64,000 nucleotides of DNA from Armigeres subalbatus (lineage: Eukaryota; Arthropoda; Insecta; Diptera; Culicidae), in assembly GCF_024139115.2 (NCBI RefSeq), contig NC_085139.1:67003203-67067202 (forward strand), read 5' to 3'. The number at the start of each line of letters is the position of its first letter. The first letter of the stretch is position 1. Of this stretch, positions 22,060 through 33,185 are shown piece by piece. Under the pieces are notes generated by a model, which saw only the letters and a program-made list of their open reading frames with translations, was not told where the DNA came from and did no database searches. The translations under genes and the position numbers were made by a program.

Positions 22060-22956
22060 ACGAAAAATGGAGATAGAAGAAAAAGAGAACGTTATTTTTG
22101 GCAACCGACCCGGCAACGCAATAAGGACTATGATTGGAAACTCGGTACCTGGAATGTCAGGACCCTAAATGAACCTGGACGAGTGAGCCTTCTGGCTCGT
22201 GAACTGCAGAAGGTTGGAGTGAACGTGGCTGCTATTCAAGAAGTCCGATGGCCTAGATCCGGAGATCGTGAATTCCGAGCCGTGGACCCCACGACCAATG
22301 CTGCATTCAAGTATAACATCTATCACAGCGGCGGTGAAAAAGCAGAGCATGGAGTTGGCTTCGTAGTGATGGGCAAGCAGATGAAGCGAGTGATGCGGTG
22401 GAAACCCATTAGCGAACGAATCTGTGTGTTGAGGATACGGGGCAAATTCTTCAATTACAGCCTAATCAACGTTTACGCACCGACAAACGATAAATCCGAC
22501 GACGTGAAGGACACGTTTTATGAATGTCTTGATAAAGCCTATGGAGAGTGCCCAAAGCATGACGTGAAAATTGTTATCGGAGACGCTAACGCTCAGGTCG
22601 GTAGAGAGGACTTTTTCCGTCCCATAATCGGTAGGGAGAGCCTTCACTCCGCTACCAATGACAACGGCCTACGGCTAGTAAATTTTGCTGCTGCCATAGG
22701 GATGGCCATCAGTAGCACCTACTTTGCACGAAAGAACATCCGAAAGCACACCTGGAGACACCCAAATGGTGAAACTTGCAACCAGATAGACCATGTTCTT
22801 GTGGATGGGCGCCATTTCTCGGATGTTATCGATGTGCGGACATTCAGAGGTCCGAACATTGACTCAGATCACTACCTCGTTGTCAGTAAAATTCGATCAC
22901 GGTTGTCAACTGTATCGAACGAAAGATCACAGCGAACGATGTGGAGTATCGGCTGA
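22060..22956 (+). pseudogene. APE-type endonuclease domain of copy 2
   Basis: The frame is open from before 22,060 and shows KLGTWNVRTLNEPGRVSLL, AIQEVRWPRSG, GVGFVVMGKQ, INVYAPTND, KIVIGDANAQVGRED, TDNGLRLV-like NDNGLRLVNFAAAIGM, ARKNIRKHTWRHPNG, NQIDHVLVDG and SDHYLVVS. All catalytic positions of the APE fold (Asn of WN, Glu of QE, Asp/Asn of GDxN, terminal Asp-His) are present. The listed GTG at 22,183 is not a real start; the protein begins upstream and its initiation codon cannot be decided. A shift after about 22,930 ends the frame. Confidence 0.88.
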
Positions 22957-23560
22957 GTACCGCCAGAAACTCGACGAACGGATAAGTGCAATCAACGTTA
23001 GCGACAACATCAACGATCTATGGGAGTCGATCCATGGAGCGGTGAGCACAACAGCATGAGAAGTGGTAGGCACTGCACAGAGGCGACCCAGGACGGGTTG
23101 GTTCGATGTGGAGTGCCAGAGAGTGACAGACGAGAAGAACGTTGCCAGAAGCCGGATGTTGATGTCAGGTACCCGACCGAATAGAGATCGGTACAAGGAA
23201 TCAAGAGCAGCCGAAAAACGAACCCACCGCAGAAAGAAAAAAGAGTACGAAGAACAAGTTATTGGTGAGGCGCAGGAAAAAATGGAGCAGAACGATATGC
23301 GGAGGTTTTATGAGTCTGTCAATGGCGTGCGGAGAAAGACAGCGCCATCTCCCGTCATGTGCAACGACCAACAAGGGAATTTGCTGACAGATAAAACTGA
23401 AGTGGCTGCCAGGTGGAAGCAACACTTCGAGACTTTGTTGAATGGAGGAAGTGACGGTGCATCGGAGAATAGAATAAATATTAGCGACGATGGACAAGCT
23501 GTGGAGTCACCTACACTAGATGAGGTTAAAAAAAGCTGTCAAAGAGCTGAAAAACAATAA
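22935..23560 (+). pseudogene. Linker region of copy 2
   Basis: Continues in a second frame with SAEYRQKLDERISAINVSD and LWESIHGAVSTTA, a TGA at 23,057, then in the same frame GWFDVECQRVTDEKN, RRKKKEYEEQVIGEAQEKM, MRRFYESVNGVRRK and RWKQHFETLLNGG. This is the charged region between endonuclease and reverse transcriptase in this family. One extra A in an A7 run near 23,527-23,533 shifts the frame into the reverse transcriptase. Confidence 0.85.
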
Positions 23561-25020
23561 GGCTGCGGGGAAGGACCAGCTCCCGGCTGAATTTCTCAAA
23601 CATGGCAGTGAGCAGCTTTACGAAGTTCTGTACCATATTATGTCGAAAATATGGGAAGACGAGGAAATGCCTGCCAGCTGGTTGGACGGCCTCATTTGCC
23701 CTCTCTTTAAGAAAGGGCACAGACTGGAGTGCGCCAATTACCGAGGAATAACCCTCCTTAATTCGGCGTTTAAAATTATGCCCCGTATTCTGTTCAACAG
23801 ATTGAGACCGCTTGAAGAGTCCTTCGTCGGCGAATACCAAGCAGGTTTTCGTGAGGGCCGATCAACGACGGATCAAATGTTTACCCTGAGACAAATCCTT
23901 GATAAATTCCGGAAGTACAACTTGCAGACACATCATCTGTTTATTGATTTCAAGGCGGCGTACGATTCAGTGAAACGGAATTAATTATGGCAAATTATTC
24001 TTGAACATGGTTTTCCGGCGAAACTGATACGGCTGATTCGTATAACGTTGGACGGATCGAAATCAAGTGTAAGGGTTGCGGATGAAATATCGACGTCATT
24101 TGTTACCTTAGATGGATTAAAGCAGGGTGCTGCACTCTCGAACCTACTGTTCAATATAGCGCTCGAGGGAGCGATTAGGAGAGCTGGTGTGTAAAGAAGC
24201 GGTACCATTATCACAAAATCGCATATGCTCCTGGGATTTGCGGACGATATCGATATTATCGGAATTGATCGCCGTGCCGTGGAAGAGGCTTTTGCTCCTT
24301 TTAAGAGGGAGACAGCGAGGATTGGACTCACGATCAATACCAGCAAAACGAAGTACATGGTCGCTGGCAATCAACGTGGGTTCGTTAGTGGTGGTGGTAG
24401 CGAAATAGTGCTGGATGGTGAAAAATTTGAAGTGGTAGAAGAATTTGTGTATCTTGGAACATTAGTGACGTGCGATAATGATGTTACCCGCGAGGTGAAA
24501 AGGCGTATTGCAGCTGCAAATAGGGCTTATTACGGACTTCGTAACCAGCTTAAGTCCCGTAGTCTGCAAACGAAAACAAAACTCGTATACTACTCTGATT
24601 CTTCCGGTGGCTTTATACGGCCATGAGACATGGACGGTAAAGGAGGCTGATCGGAGAGCTCTCGGAGTGTTTGAGCGTAAGGTGCTGCGGACAATACTCG
24701 GCGGTAAACAGGAGAACGGTATCTGGCGGCGTCGCATGAATCACGAATTGTACCAGGTGTACAAAGGGCTGGATATTATTAAGCTTATACAACACGGCAG
24801 ACTACGGTGGGCTGGTCACGTTGTTCGTATGCCGGAAGAACGTCAAGCGAAGATAATATTTAGTAGAGAACCCGGAAGAGGCCGCAGGCTTCGTGGAAGG
24901 CCGCGTACACGATGGCTTTTTGCAGTTGAAGAGGACCTGAGGGCGCTCAATGTTCAGGGCGACTGGAAGCGATTGGCGCAGGATCGAGTCCAGTGGAGAA
25001 GGATACTCCATTCGGCGTAG
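23520..25020 (+). pseudogene. Reverse transcriptase and C-terminal domain of copy 2
   Basis: The first frame (to 23,984) has KNNKAAGKDQLPAEFLKHG, LICPLFKKGHRLECANYRG, GEYQAGFREGRSTTDQMFTL and LFIDFKAAYDSVKRN before a stop where the family has a Glu codon. Then GLKQGAALSNLLFNIALEG, a second stop, and GFADDIDIIG (24,234-24,263) with both catalytic Asp residues kept, followed by TSKTKYMVAG and EEFVYLGTLVTCDND. After a shift near 24,595 come LYGHETWTVKEAD, MNHELYQVYKGL, GRLRWAGHVVRMPEER and the stop at 25,020. Without the stops this would be a complete catalytic domain. Confidence 0.88.
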
Positions 25021-25060
25021 GTTCATCGAAGAGCTGTAGCCCATCAAGTATCAAGTATAT

Positions 25061-26570
25061 CTGTCGAATTACGAGGCGAATAACTTACCTCAGCCTAGAT
25101 ATTCTAGATAATTCTTACCTTGTATTTTTCCTTCGATAGGACTTCTTAAAAATTATCTCTTATAAGAATTCCTGTAAAATTTAGGGGAGGGGATTGTTAT
25201 TCTCCCAAATTTTTAAATCACTCCAAGTATTATTTATCTAGGAGTTTTAGGGATTCCCTTATTTAGAAGACCTGAAGAAATAATAATACATGTCCCAGAA
25301 TTTCTGGATGGGAAACATCTGGAAAATTTCTTTAATCAGTTCCTGAAAGTTTCTGAAGGATTTTCACGCAAGTCCTGTTGGAATTGTCTCATTGAACATT
25401 ATTGTTAGCATCACATCCCCCATTTGAAAACTGCCGTTTTGCAGCTTAGTTCTCATTAAGCACTTCAACAGTTGCGAGGTTTCTAAGTAGATTCACTATG
25501 TTTGCATTCCTGTGTCATAAAACTAACACGCATACTGTCCGTGGTCGCATATTTGTAACATTAGCATTTAAGTTGAGTCTGTAAATTGTTTGTCAACCCT
25601 CCCCACAAACTCAATCATTTCCAGCTTACCACAGATAAGCAAGATAGTAAAGCCTATCTGAAGAAAATTTTGGAGAAACCTCTGGTGAATTTTCTCATGG
25701 TACTCCTGAAGAAATACTTAACAGTGTACATACAATATGAATTATGTTTATTGTCATAAGTGCACGAGAAATGCTGATATTGAACAAAGGTACTGTTCGA
25801 CACCCACCGACAAAATATTTTATCGTTAATATAGAATCGCGCCGATCCGAGCCGCCGTCACCGCTGAGAGCAACTGCGGCTAAGCCGCCGCCGCCGGCAC
25901 AAAATTCATCGGCGCACAGGTCTACCTTGGTGCTGGCGATCAGTCTCATCATATCTTCGTTAGCTATTTTCATCTATTCTTCACGTCGACAATTCGCAGA
26001 CCCTATAGTCCATTCTTTCCGTCCTTGCATCCATTTACCAGAGATTACTTTAAATTTCAAATTGAGAATCTCCATGATATTTTTGGATGGCTAAGTACTT
26101 ATGCTAAGAACACATCCCATCGTTATTGACATAGAGAATTTGTACTACAACTAAAACCGGATGAAGAATCTTTGATTACGCGTGTAGATCAAAAAGTCTT
26201 TCTTCAGGATCTATTTTAAAAACTATGAAAGATCTTTAGTTACGCGTGTAGATTTGAAGGCCTTATTGCGATTTACGCGGTTTTAATTTACGTGGAACGT
26301 ATCCCCCTCGCTAAAACTCCGTTTCTTCATTTTACTATCTGCAATTTCTCTACAATCGAATAATTGAATGTGCTACGTATAAAAAACAATTATTGCATAG
26401 CCAGGGAGGCTTAGGGAGTGTGCTTCCTGCTTTCGCATGGCATATTGAAAACAAATGTATTCGCTCGATATCTTTTCTATCTATGAACTTGCTACAAATT
26501 CGAGTTAATCAGATAACCCCATCGTAAAATACTCGGAAAATACCTGAACCTGGTTTATCAACCCCGACCA
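25061..26570. other. Non-coding; one GC-rich patch
   Basis: Mostly AT-rich sequence with no gene. A patch at about 25,835-25,930 is GC-rich with CCGCCG runs and makes the overlapping open frames at 25,695-25,973 (minus) and 25,744-26,094 (plus); neither resembles a protein I know. The phrase ATTACGCGTGTAGAT occurs twice near 26,175 and 26,238. Confidence 0.4.
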
Positions 26571-27895
26571 GACTCAATTAATAACACCCTTCGCGATCCA
26601 TCGAGCTGCGCCGATTCGCGGGTTAGAATAGAAGAAGTGATTCAGCTCGATGCGCCATCGATAACAACAGCCTAATTTGTGTGCAGGTTTCACCGCACCG
26701 GCAAGATCAAACGCGAAACACGCTGATAAGCTGCTTCTGAATCACACCTGTTGGTACGCATCAAATTGGTATCAAAATTCACGACTAAACGTTCAGAACG
26801 ATACCCATATCTGGTTGCTTCGAGCATCGTAAACTGGAATAATTACGATCATGAATTTAGTTCTTACGAGACTTTCGTCTTATTCAGTAAACGTTAGAAT
26901 CCATGTTAATACTTCGAAGTAATTCTTTATTCACTTCTTCATGCTCTCAACAATCAGATGTCCCAACAGATAGCATCAGCATCAAAGCTTGAACCACAGG
27001 TCCGTGAAACGATCTTGAAACTAAGTAACACGACGACGACGGTTGAACAAGTGGTTTAATGGACAAACAGTAATTTCCCATATTTACTCTTCCAATTACA
27101 TATACCAAGAACAAGATTAATTTGTAGCCTGCAACCACGCCACTTCACTAATTGGAACTATCAACCACTATGTAGTGCTGGTTAATTGACGTGATTATAT
27201 CAACATAAATGGGAATGTTTACGGTTGGTAAACTAGTTCAACTGTTGCAATTAAGGAACGCTGCGCAGGATTTTATGTGTTGATCGTGCAAACAATAAAT
27301 AAGTTCGTCCATGCCCGCAAACTCAATCGGAAACTGCACTTGCTGCAGCCGGACGTTTTCTTTTTAATGCGATTACGACAACAAAAAGCAAAATCTGTTA
27401 CCAGAGTTACAGCTTTTATGACAAATCGAATCGTTCGCTCCTGCGGAGCAGTCAAAGCCAAAGCGGAGCGACATTCCGAGCTTGCTGAAGTGACAGACTC
27501 CGAATACATTGTACCTCTTTGATGGGATTTCATCGTTTGTAATAGTTTTATTTGCCGGTTTCGAGATGGCTACAATGTTGCCGTGTCGGGGGGAATTGCG
27601 ATGGAAGTTTTATTGAGATTGAACTGTGATACAAAGTAAGCAGCCGTACCCTTTCAAAGCGAACGAGGGAAGTCAGATTGCTTTGGGTTATGTCAGTAGT
27701 TTTTGACTCGGGAGCTCTATGCAGCTGATGCACGTCCGGTTTATGTAAATTTTGCTCATTTGCAATTACAATCACATTAACAGTATATTTAGAATTCCAC
27801 CAGCATCCATTCACTCGAAAGCTGCAACAATTTTCGCCTAATTTGCCAGCCTTCTGCCACCACACCTACCGTTCACAGTATACCCAAGATGCCGC
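26571..27895. other. Non-coding, possibly low-copy DNA
   Basis: No transposon signature and no convincing gene. A small inverted pair ATCGAGCTG and CAGCTCGAT lies near 26,598-26,650. Open frames of 63-105 codons are unrecognised and lack context. Confidence 0.35.
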
Positions 27896-28200
27896 ACAAC
27901 TCATCTAGGCAAGGAACGATAAATCTTCCGCAGACGACGTGGTTTATTGGTGCGGTGGAATACTCATTTCTCTAGTGCACGATTGTGGTGCCACTCGTGT
28001 GGCAGAATCGAGATACCAGCGTCGAGGGAAAATGAACAAATACATGCCTGCCTATAGCCGAACATAAATCACCTCATCTGTGTGTCTGCGGGAGGTAAGG
28101 ATTTTCGATTCCACACACTGTGACTCGACATATCACAATAAGTGAGATGTCGAGATTATTCCTTCTGGATTGACATCCCACAGATAGGAGTGGTACCAGA
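27896..28200 (+). repeat. Decayed repeat, copy A
   Basis: This block shares ordered words with 29,045-29,280: ACGAACAAAA/GGAACGATAA, CAGACGACGT, ATTGGT, AATACTCATT/AATGCTCATT, TGCCTAC/TGCCTA, CGTAAATCACCT/CATAAATCACCT, GGGAGGT and GATAGGAGTGG/GATAGCAGTGG. Both blocks are broken by stops in all frames. They are two old copies of one repeat about 1.15 kb apart. Confidence 0.6.
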
Positions 28201-29044
28201 TTTTTAGGATTTCCTTTCCAACATTTTCAGCAAATTGTTTTTTGGGCCCTTGAATAGAAATATTAAGCATCTGAAGCTCCCAGGTTTTCCTAGTTTGTTC
28301 CAAATTCACAATTCTCCCTCCGCGTAGTAAATTACCAAACGCGAATGTAGAAAACTACATTGTTAGGAGGTAATCGAATGGATTCTGACACATTCGACCT
28401 TAGCGATAGAAGAAAACCAATGCACAGAAATTATTAGCAAAATAATCTTTCAAAATATGTTTTCATCAAAAAGCATTTGCAAGCAAGTCTCACAGCGAAA
28501 AGATTTTCAAAGAAAACAGAATTGAGAATGCAAAATGAGAATATTAACTAAACTAAAACTAAACTATACAAATAGACTTCTGTGTCTAGTGTCTTTTAGG
28601 ATGAGAAGATTTTCAAGTTGAATAAATCCTTAGGTCAAGATAGTTTGAAAGGCCCCTTTGTCTGATTCCTGACATCCTGATATCCTGACAACCGTACAGA
28701 TACAGAGGCATTGTCCCTCTCTTAGATTTTCAAAATAAATATATATCGTTTTTTTTTGTAGCTCATAAATTCAAACTGGATCTCAATGTCTAAAAACGGC
28801 TATAAGTGTTTTTTTTTAAGAGAGAAGTTCTTAACGATTTGTTTACACGGAATTTCTAACTTTCAGTTTTTCTTCAATCAATGATGAGAAGATAACATCC
28901 TCAACATGTCAAAAAATCCTTATAGATTTGATTATGGCATGTGGTGATCATCCACATAAGTAATTTAGTATGCCAAGAACAACCATTCACTTGGAAGAAT
29001 CAACAGTTTCGGTCTTTTTCACCAGGACTCTTCCCACTAACTAA
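28201..29044. other. Non-coding, AT-rich
   Basis: No gene or element recognised. Confidence 0.4.
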
Positions 29045-29280
29045 TATCACAACGAACAAAACATCTCCCACAGACGACGTATGGTTGATTGGTCTCTGGT
29101 TGAATGCTCATTCCTCCGACATTACGAAGGAAGTTAGGCCATTTCATGCCTACAGCTCTACGTAAATCACCTTCCGTGACTCCGTGGGAGGTGGTGAGAA
29201 CTCCCACAGTCGCCCACTGAAATGATTGTGTACCTCTTGAATGACAACCTACTGATAGCAGTGGAGCCAGACTACAGGTA
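29045..29280 (+). repeat. Decayed repeat, copy B
   Basis: Partner of 27,896-28,200. A 74-codon open frame (28,941-29,165) covers part of it, with TDDVWLIGLWLNAHSSDITK, which I do not recognise. Confidence 0.6.
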
Positions 29281-29508
29281 TGATTTGACGCATTTTGTTA
29301 CTTAGGATCCCGTACAATTTCAATAATAATTGCTCTAAGGTAATAATCAAACTCGATCTCAACATTTTCCCAGTTTCAGCATGAGTCACTGTTGTTTTCC
29401 CAGGAACAGTGATGATCTTTTTTTTGTGCTCACTGAATTAGTTGTTTGACTAAGTGGTGCTGAAAAACAAACCGGGATGGTGGATACAAATCCGATCGAT
29501 AGTAATAT

Positions 29509-29771
29509 CACAGACAAACAGACGTAACACAAGAAAAATTACCATCGACCATAACTTCAACGATCAATTTGAATTTGATTGATTGCGCCTTTCGCAACTA
29601 GAGGCGCTAGCGTCGTAATCCTTCGAGTTTGACATTTCACTCCAGCGCCTTCTGGTGTTCTGGTGACGATGTCATACGAATCATTGTTTCGTGTAACATG
29701 CTCGCAAGGTAGAGAAGTTGAGCGATGGATTTTTAGAAACACGTTCAAGCTGTTACGTCTGTTTGTCTGTG
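29509..29771. mobile_element. 263-bp MITE with 21-bp inverted ends
   Basis: CACAGACAAACAGACGTAAC at 29,509-29,528 is exactly complemented at 29,752-29,771, and the next base pair also matches. Flanks are TA-rich on both sides (TAATAT left, ATAATATT right), so the duplication length is ambiguous. No coding capacity. It contains the words GCCTTTCGCAACTAGAGGCG and GAGTTTGACATTTCACTCCAG. Confidence 0.85.
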
Positions 29772-30219
29772 ATAATATTAAAAAGACATTATCCTTTCGT
29801 TGAAAGCGTGCATAATCCGGGTAATTGTTTTCCCTTAATTGAATACATTGTTTACCCAGTGAAAAAAACAATAAAAGGCCGTCTAGAAACCACGTGGTTA
29901 TATAGGAGGGAGGAGGGAGTTTGGAAAATGACCACGATAAGCCACATTGGCGGAGGGAGGGTTAAGCTACCGAATCACGTGATTTTTGCCATCACGCCGC
30001 CGACATTTTTGCATCAGCGCACAGTTTTTACAAAAATCCAGGAAAAATCTAAAGAAGAAACTTCAAAGAATTTCTTGTGGATTTTCAGGAAAAATCCCGT
30101 AACTTTTATTTCCTGTAAGAACTTTGTAATAACTTCATACAATCCTGATGATGTGCTTGAGTTCCAAATGATTTCAAACGATTCTTGTTTAAATTAGAAA
30201 AAATCTCTCGTTGAATCAC
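29772..30219. other. Non-coding; a 159-codon open frame is not convincing
   Basis: The open frame at 29,718-30,197 overlaps the MITE end and reads through it without any recognisable motif, so I do not call a gene. Confidence 0.4.
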
Positions 30220-30370
30220 TAAAAAGATTGTATTTTCGCGGTTGAACATTTGGCGGCATGTAACTGTTCGCGGTACGACATTTGGCGGATTGTACCTTTT
30301 CGACGAATGACTTTTGGCGGAATGAAACAATTTTCGGAATGGCGGAATGTACTATTACGCGGAATATTAG
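30220..30370. repeat. Short dispersed GGCGGAATGTAC-type repeats
   Basis: Imperfect 20-25-bp words such as ACATTTGGCGG, TTTGGCGGAATG and GGCGGAATGTAC recur, a parallel to the GGCCGAA family. Related words reappear at 33,186-33,300. Confidence 0.6.
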
Positions 30371-32045
30371 AAACAATAGCTTAGTGTTCATTAAGCACTT
30401 ATACAACTATTACCTGCGAGGTTTCTCAGCAAAGTCAGAAGTTTAACCCAGTCACTTACAGCATAGTCTTACTTGGCAGCCACGCAACTTCCCGCACGGC
30501 TAAGGAAGACCTCGCAATATGTAGAAGTAGTTTTCTAAATTTCAATTAACCCTTACAAATACTTTATTATAACTGGTAGAGGGGCCGGATATAATGAAGG
30601 CAGTATCTCCTCTCTTTACCTTGTTAGGTATAGAGGTTTTTATGAATAATCCTTTAATTATTATTTTCGTCTTATGCTGAGAAAACGTATTCATTTAAAG
30701 AAGACATTATATTTTCCTCTCGGTTTGTACCGGGAAGACGGATCCATTTGAAAAAGGCATGACCCCTCTTTTCACCCTCTTTGAAAGAAGGAAAGAACTC
30801 CTTTCGGTTCATACCGGACAAACGTATCCGTTTAAATAAAGCGATAAGCCCCCCCCCCCCCCCCCCTTAACCTTCTCCCGGGCAGGCACATGCCTTCAAA
30901 GAAAGCATTACTCCTCTTTTCACCTTGTCCCGAGCAGACGAGTACTTTTAAAGAAGGCATTATCAGCTCCTTTCGCCTCATACCAGGCAGACGCATCCAT
31001 TTAAAGAAGGCGTTATCCCTCCCTTCGCCTCATACCGGACAGAGGCGTTCTTTTAAAAAGGCATTATCAACTCTTTTCGCCTTATACCGGGCAGACGAAT
31101 CCATTCAAAGAAGATATTATACTTTCCCTTTGCTTTACACCGGACCGATGCGTTATTTCATAGAAGAGATTAATGCATATGCCGGTGTAAAGCATTTCTT
31201 TTCCTTATATCAAGCAAACGTGTCCATATCAAAATGGCATTCTTTTCCCACTTTGCATTATATCGACCGGTTGCGGTCATTCTAAGAAAGCATTATCTTC
31301 TTTCATTGCTTTAAATCACAATTCAAAAGAATTTCGACCGGATTGCATGTAATTAAGCAGAATCTAGCAAATATTTTAATGATAACTACATATTCTCACT
31401 GAATTTCGCCAAGTTACCATTTTTTTGCATTCATGTATCACGAGATTAACACGTTGAAACTTTTATGCCCAAAAAGTCGAGAGAATTTCTAATAGATGAA
31501 TTTCCTTGATCGGGCCAGAAGTTAAACCCAACATAGTCTTGCTTGGCAACCACATATCTTCCCGCACGGCTAAGGAAGATCTCCCAAAATATGGAGTAGT
31601 TTTCAAAATTTCAATTACCCTTACAAATCCTGTATTATATGTGACAGAAAGGCCATATATAATTAAGGGATTATCTCCTCTTTTTGCTTTGTTAGGGATA
31701 CGTTTTTATGAATAATCGTTTTTTCCTCCTTTTGCCTTATTCCGAGAAAACGTATTCACTCAAAGAAGGCATTACACCTCCCTTCGCCTTATACCGGGCA
31801 GATGCGTTATTTTAAAGAAAAGAATTATCAACTTACTTTATTCAAGGCAGACGCATTAATTTAAAAAAAAACAGACGCGTTCTTTTAAGAAAGACATTAT
31901 CAACTCCTTTCGTCTTATACCAGGCAGACACATTCATTCAAAGAAAGTGTCTTCGCCTTATACCGGGCAAAAGCGTTCTTTTAAAAAGGCATAATCAACT
32001 CCTTTCCCTATATACCGGGCAGACGCATCCATTTTAAGAAGGCAT

Positions 32046-32214
32046 TCGCGAAGTCGAAGCAAATTCTGCTCTTCCCTCCTATGGGAAATCCCATTGCTAT
32101 CTGTCAGAGTTTGAGTGAAACATGGCCGCCATCCCCTCCTCTCTGTTGCTCTACTGTAAAAACCCATAAAGAACTGTCATTGTTTGTGTGAAGAATTTTG
32201 CTGCGACTTCGCGA
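32046..32214. mobile_element. 169-bp MITE within the second duplicated block
   Basis: Ends TCGCGAAGTCGAAGCAAA (32,046) and TTTTGCTGCGACTTCGCGA (ends 32,214) are inverted over about 23 bp with two differences. It interrupts a subrepeat whose uninterrupted form is AAGAAGGCATTATC, leaving AT on each side. No coding capacity. Confidence 0.75.
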
Positions 32215-32327
32215 ATTATCTTTCCTATTTGCTTTTTACCGGGCAGATGCATTAGTTCATAAAAGGGACTACCTCCTTTCTTTTCTTTATGCCGAGCAAA
32301 CGTGTTCCATTTCCTCACTTTGCCTTA

Positions 32328-33058
32328 CAGGGTGTTCAATAAGTTCAAATGCAAATGTTTGATCATTGTGTTTGTAAGCTCAATGTACATATTCTGTATT
32401 AGTATTGGTGTCAGCGTTAGCGGTATATATACGCTATCGGATGTGTGTGGTGTTGACATTCTGTCACTTGTTGTTTGTTTATTACGCGTGTTGAAAATGG
32501 ATTGGGGCATCATAAATAGCCGTTTTTGAATGTCAAAATCATTGCGGCGTACTACAAAACTGAGGTTTTGGGGACGATTGATGCCCCCAGTGGCCCGGTG
32601 CTAAGACGGAGATGAGCCCTACGTGTTCCAATAGGACGATAACCCTTTATACACGGAAATTGCGATTTTAGCCTAATATGGGGACAATTTCATCGACTTT
32701 TTGGACAAAACTTGGCGACCTCTCAGCTTCCCGGATTTGAACCCTCTTAACTTTTTTGTTTGGTCCTTTATTATGTTAAAGTTGTACGAATACAAGGTCA
32801 GTAACTTGGACCAGTTCAAGACATAATTCTCAAAATCTGGAACGAAATGGCCATGCAGATCGTGCGTGCCGCTTGCGATGGATTTTAGAAACGTTTAAAG
32901 CTCGTGAAGAAGTACAAAATAGAGGTCATTCCAAAAGAAATGTTACAAACGTTCCTTCTAAACAATACTTCCAATGAAATGCAACTGGGAAAAGAAATAA
33001 TTTAAACTAAATTTTTAAACATTTTTTGAAAGTGTATTCGAACTTATTGAACACGCTG
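32328..33058. mobile_element. Mariner/Tc1-type transposon, internally deleted
   Basis: Inverted ends CAGGGTGTTCAATAAGTTCA (32,328-32,347) and the complement of CAGCGTGTTCAATAAGTTCG (ending 33,058) are flanked by TA on both sides (32,326-32,327 and 33,059-33,060), the mariner/Tc1 target. The 731-bp length is well below a full element. It is absent from the equivalent place in the first copy of the surrounding tandem duplication (about 31,264), so it inserted after that duplication. Confidence 0.88.
32640..32900 (+). pseudogene. Mariner transposase C-terminal relic
   Basis: Across broken frames the plus strand gives DNNPLYT, DNFIDFLDKTWRPLSFPDLN and PLNFFVWSFIMLKLY, then NLDQFK. This matches the region around the third catalytic Asp of mariner transposases (QQD..P.HT, WPPxSPDLNPLDFFVWxxLKxKV, NLDELK). 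Stops and shifts are frequent and the DNA-binding N-terminus and most of the first catalytic block are gone. The DLNPL form suggests a mariner group other than Mos1; that is inference. Confidence 0.8.
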
Positions 33059-33185
33059 TATACCGACCGGATGGGGTCATTCAAAGAAAGCATTACCTTC
33101 TTTAATTGCTTTAATTCACAATCCAAAGGAATATAGGCCCCATTGCATGTAATTAATCAGAATTGGTAAATGCTTCAATGATAAT

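Larger units (their letters stand above)
21711..25060 (+). mobile_element. Non-LTR retrotransposon copy 2, near full length
   Basis: Plus strand. A 5' leader (about 21,715-22,070, including AGCGTCTGTTC words shared with copy 3) is followed by a complete APE endonuclease, a linker, reverse transcriptase with intact FADD, and a C-terminal domain ending at a TAG at 25,018-25,020. The 3' end carries the short tandem CAAGTATCAAGTAT near 25,047. I see one shift near 22,930, a TGA at 23,057, a shift in an A7 run near 23,527, a TAA at 23,982, a TAA near 24,192 and a shift near 24,595. It is inactive but the best-preserved copy here. Confidence 0.9.

Noticed and set aside
25695..26094. Overlapping open frames on both strands around a GC-rich CCGCCG patch
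   Set aside because: Composition alone explains both frames; no recognisable domain on either strand.
29718..30197. 159-codon open frame
   Set aside because: It reads through the end of a MITE and has no recognisable motif.
30849..30866. Run of 18 C bases as a functional element
   Set aside because: Homopolymer in a repeat-rich region; could be slippage or a sequencing artefact, with no supporting context.
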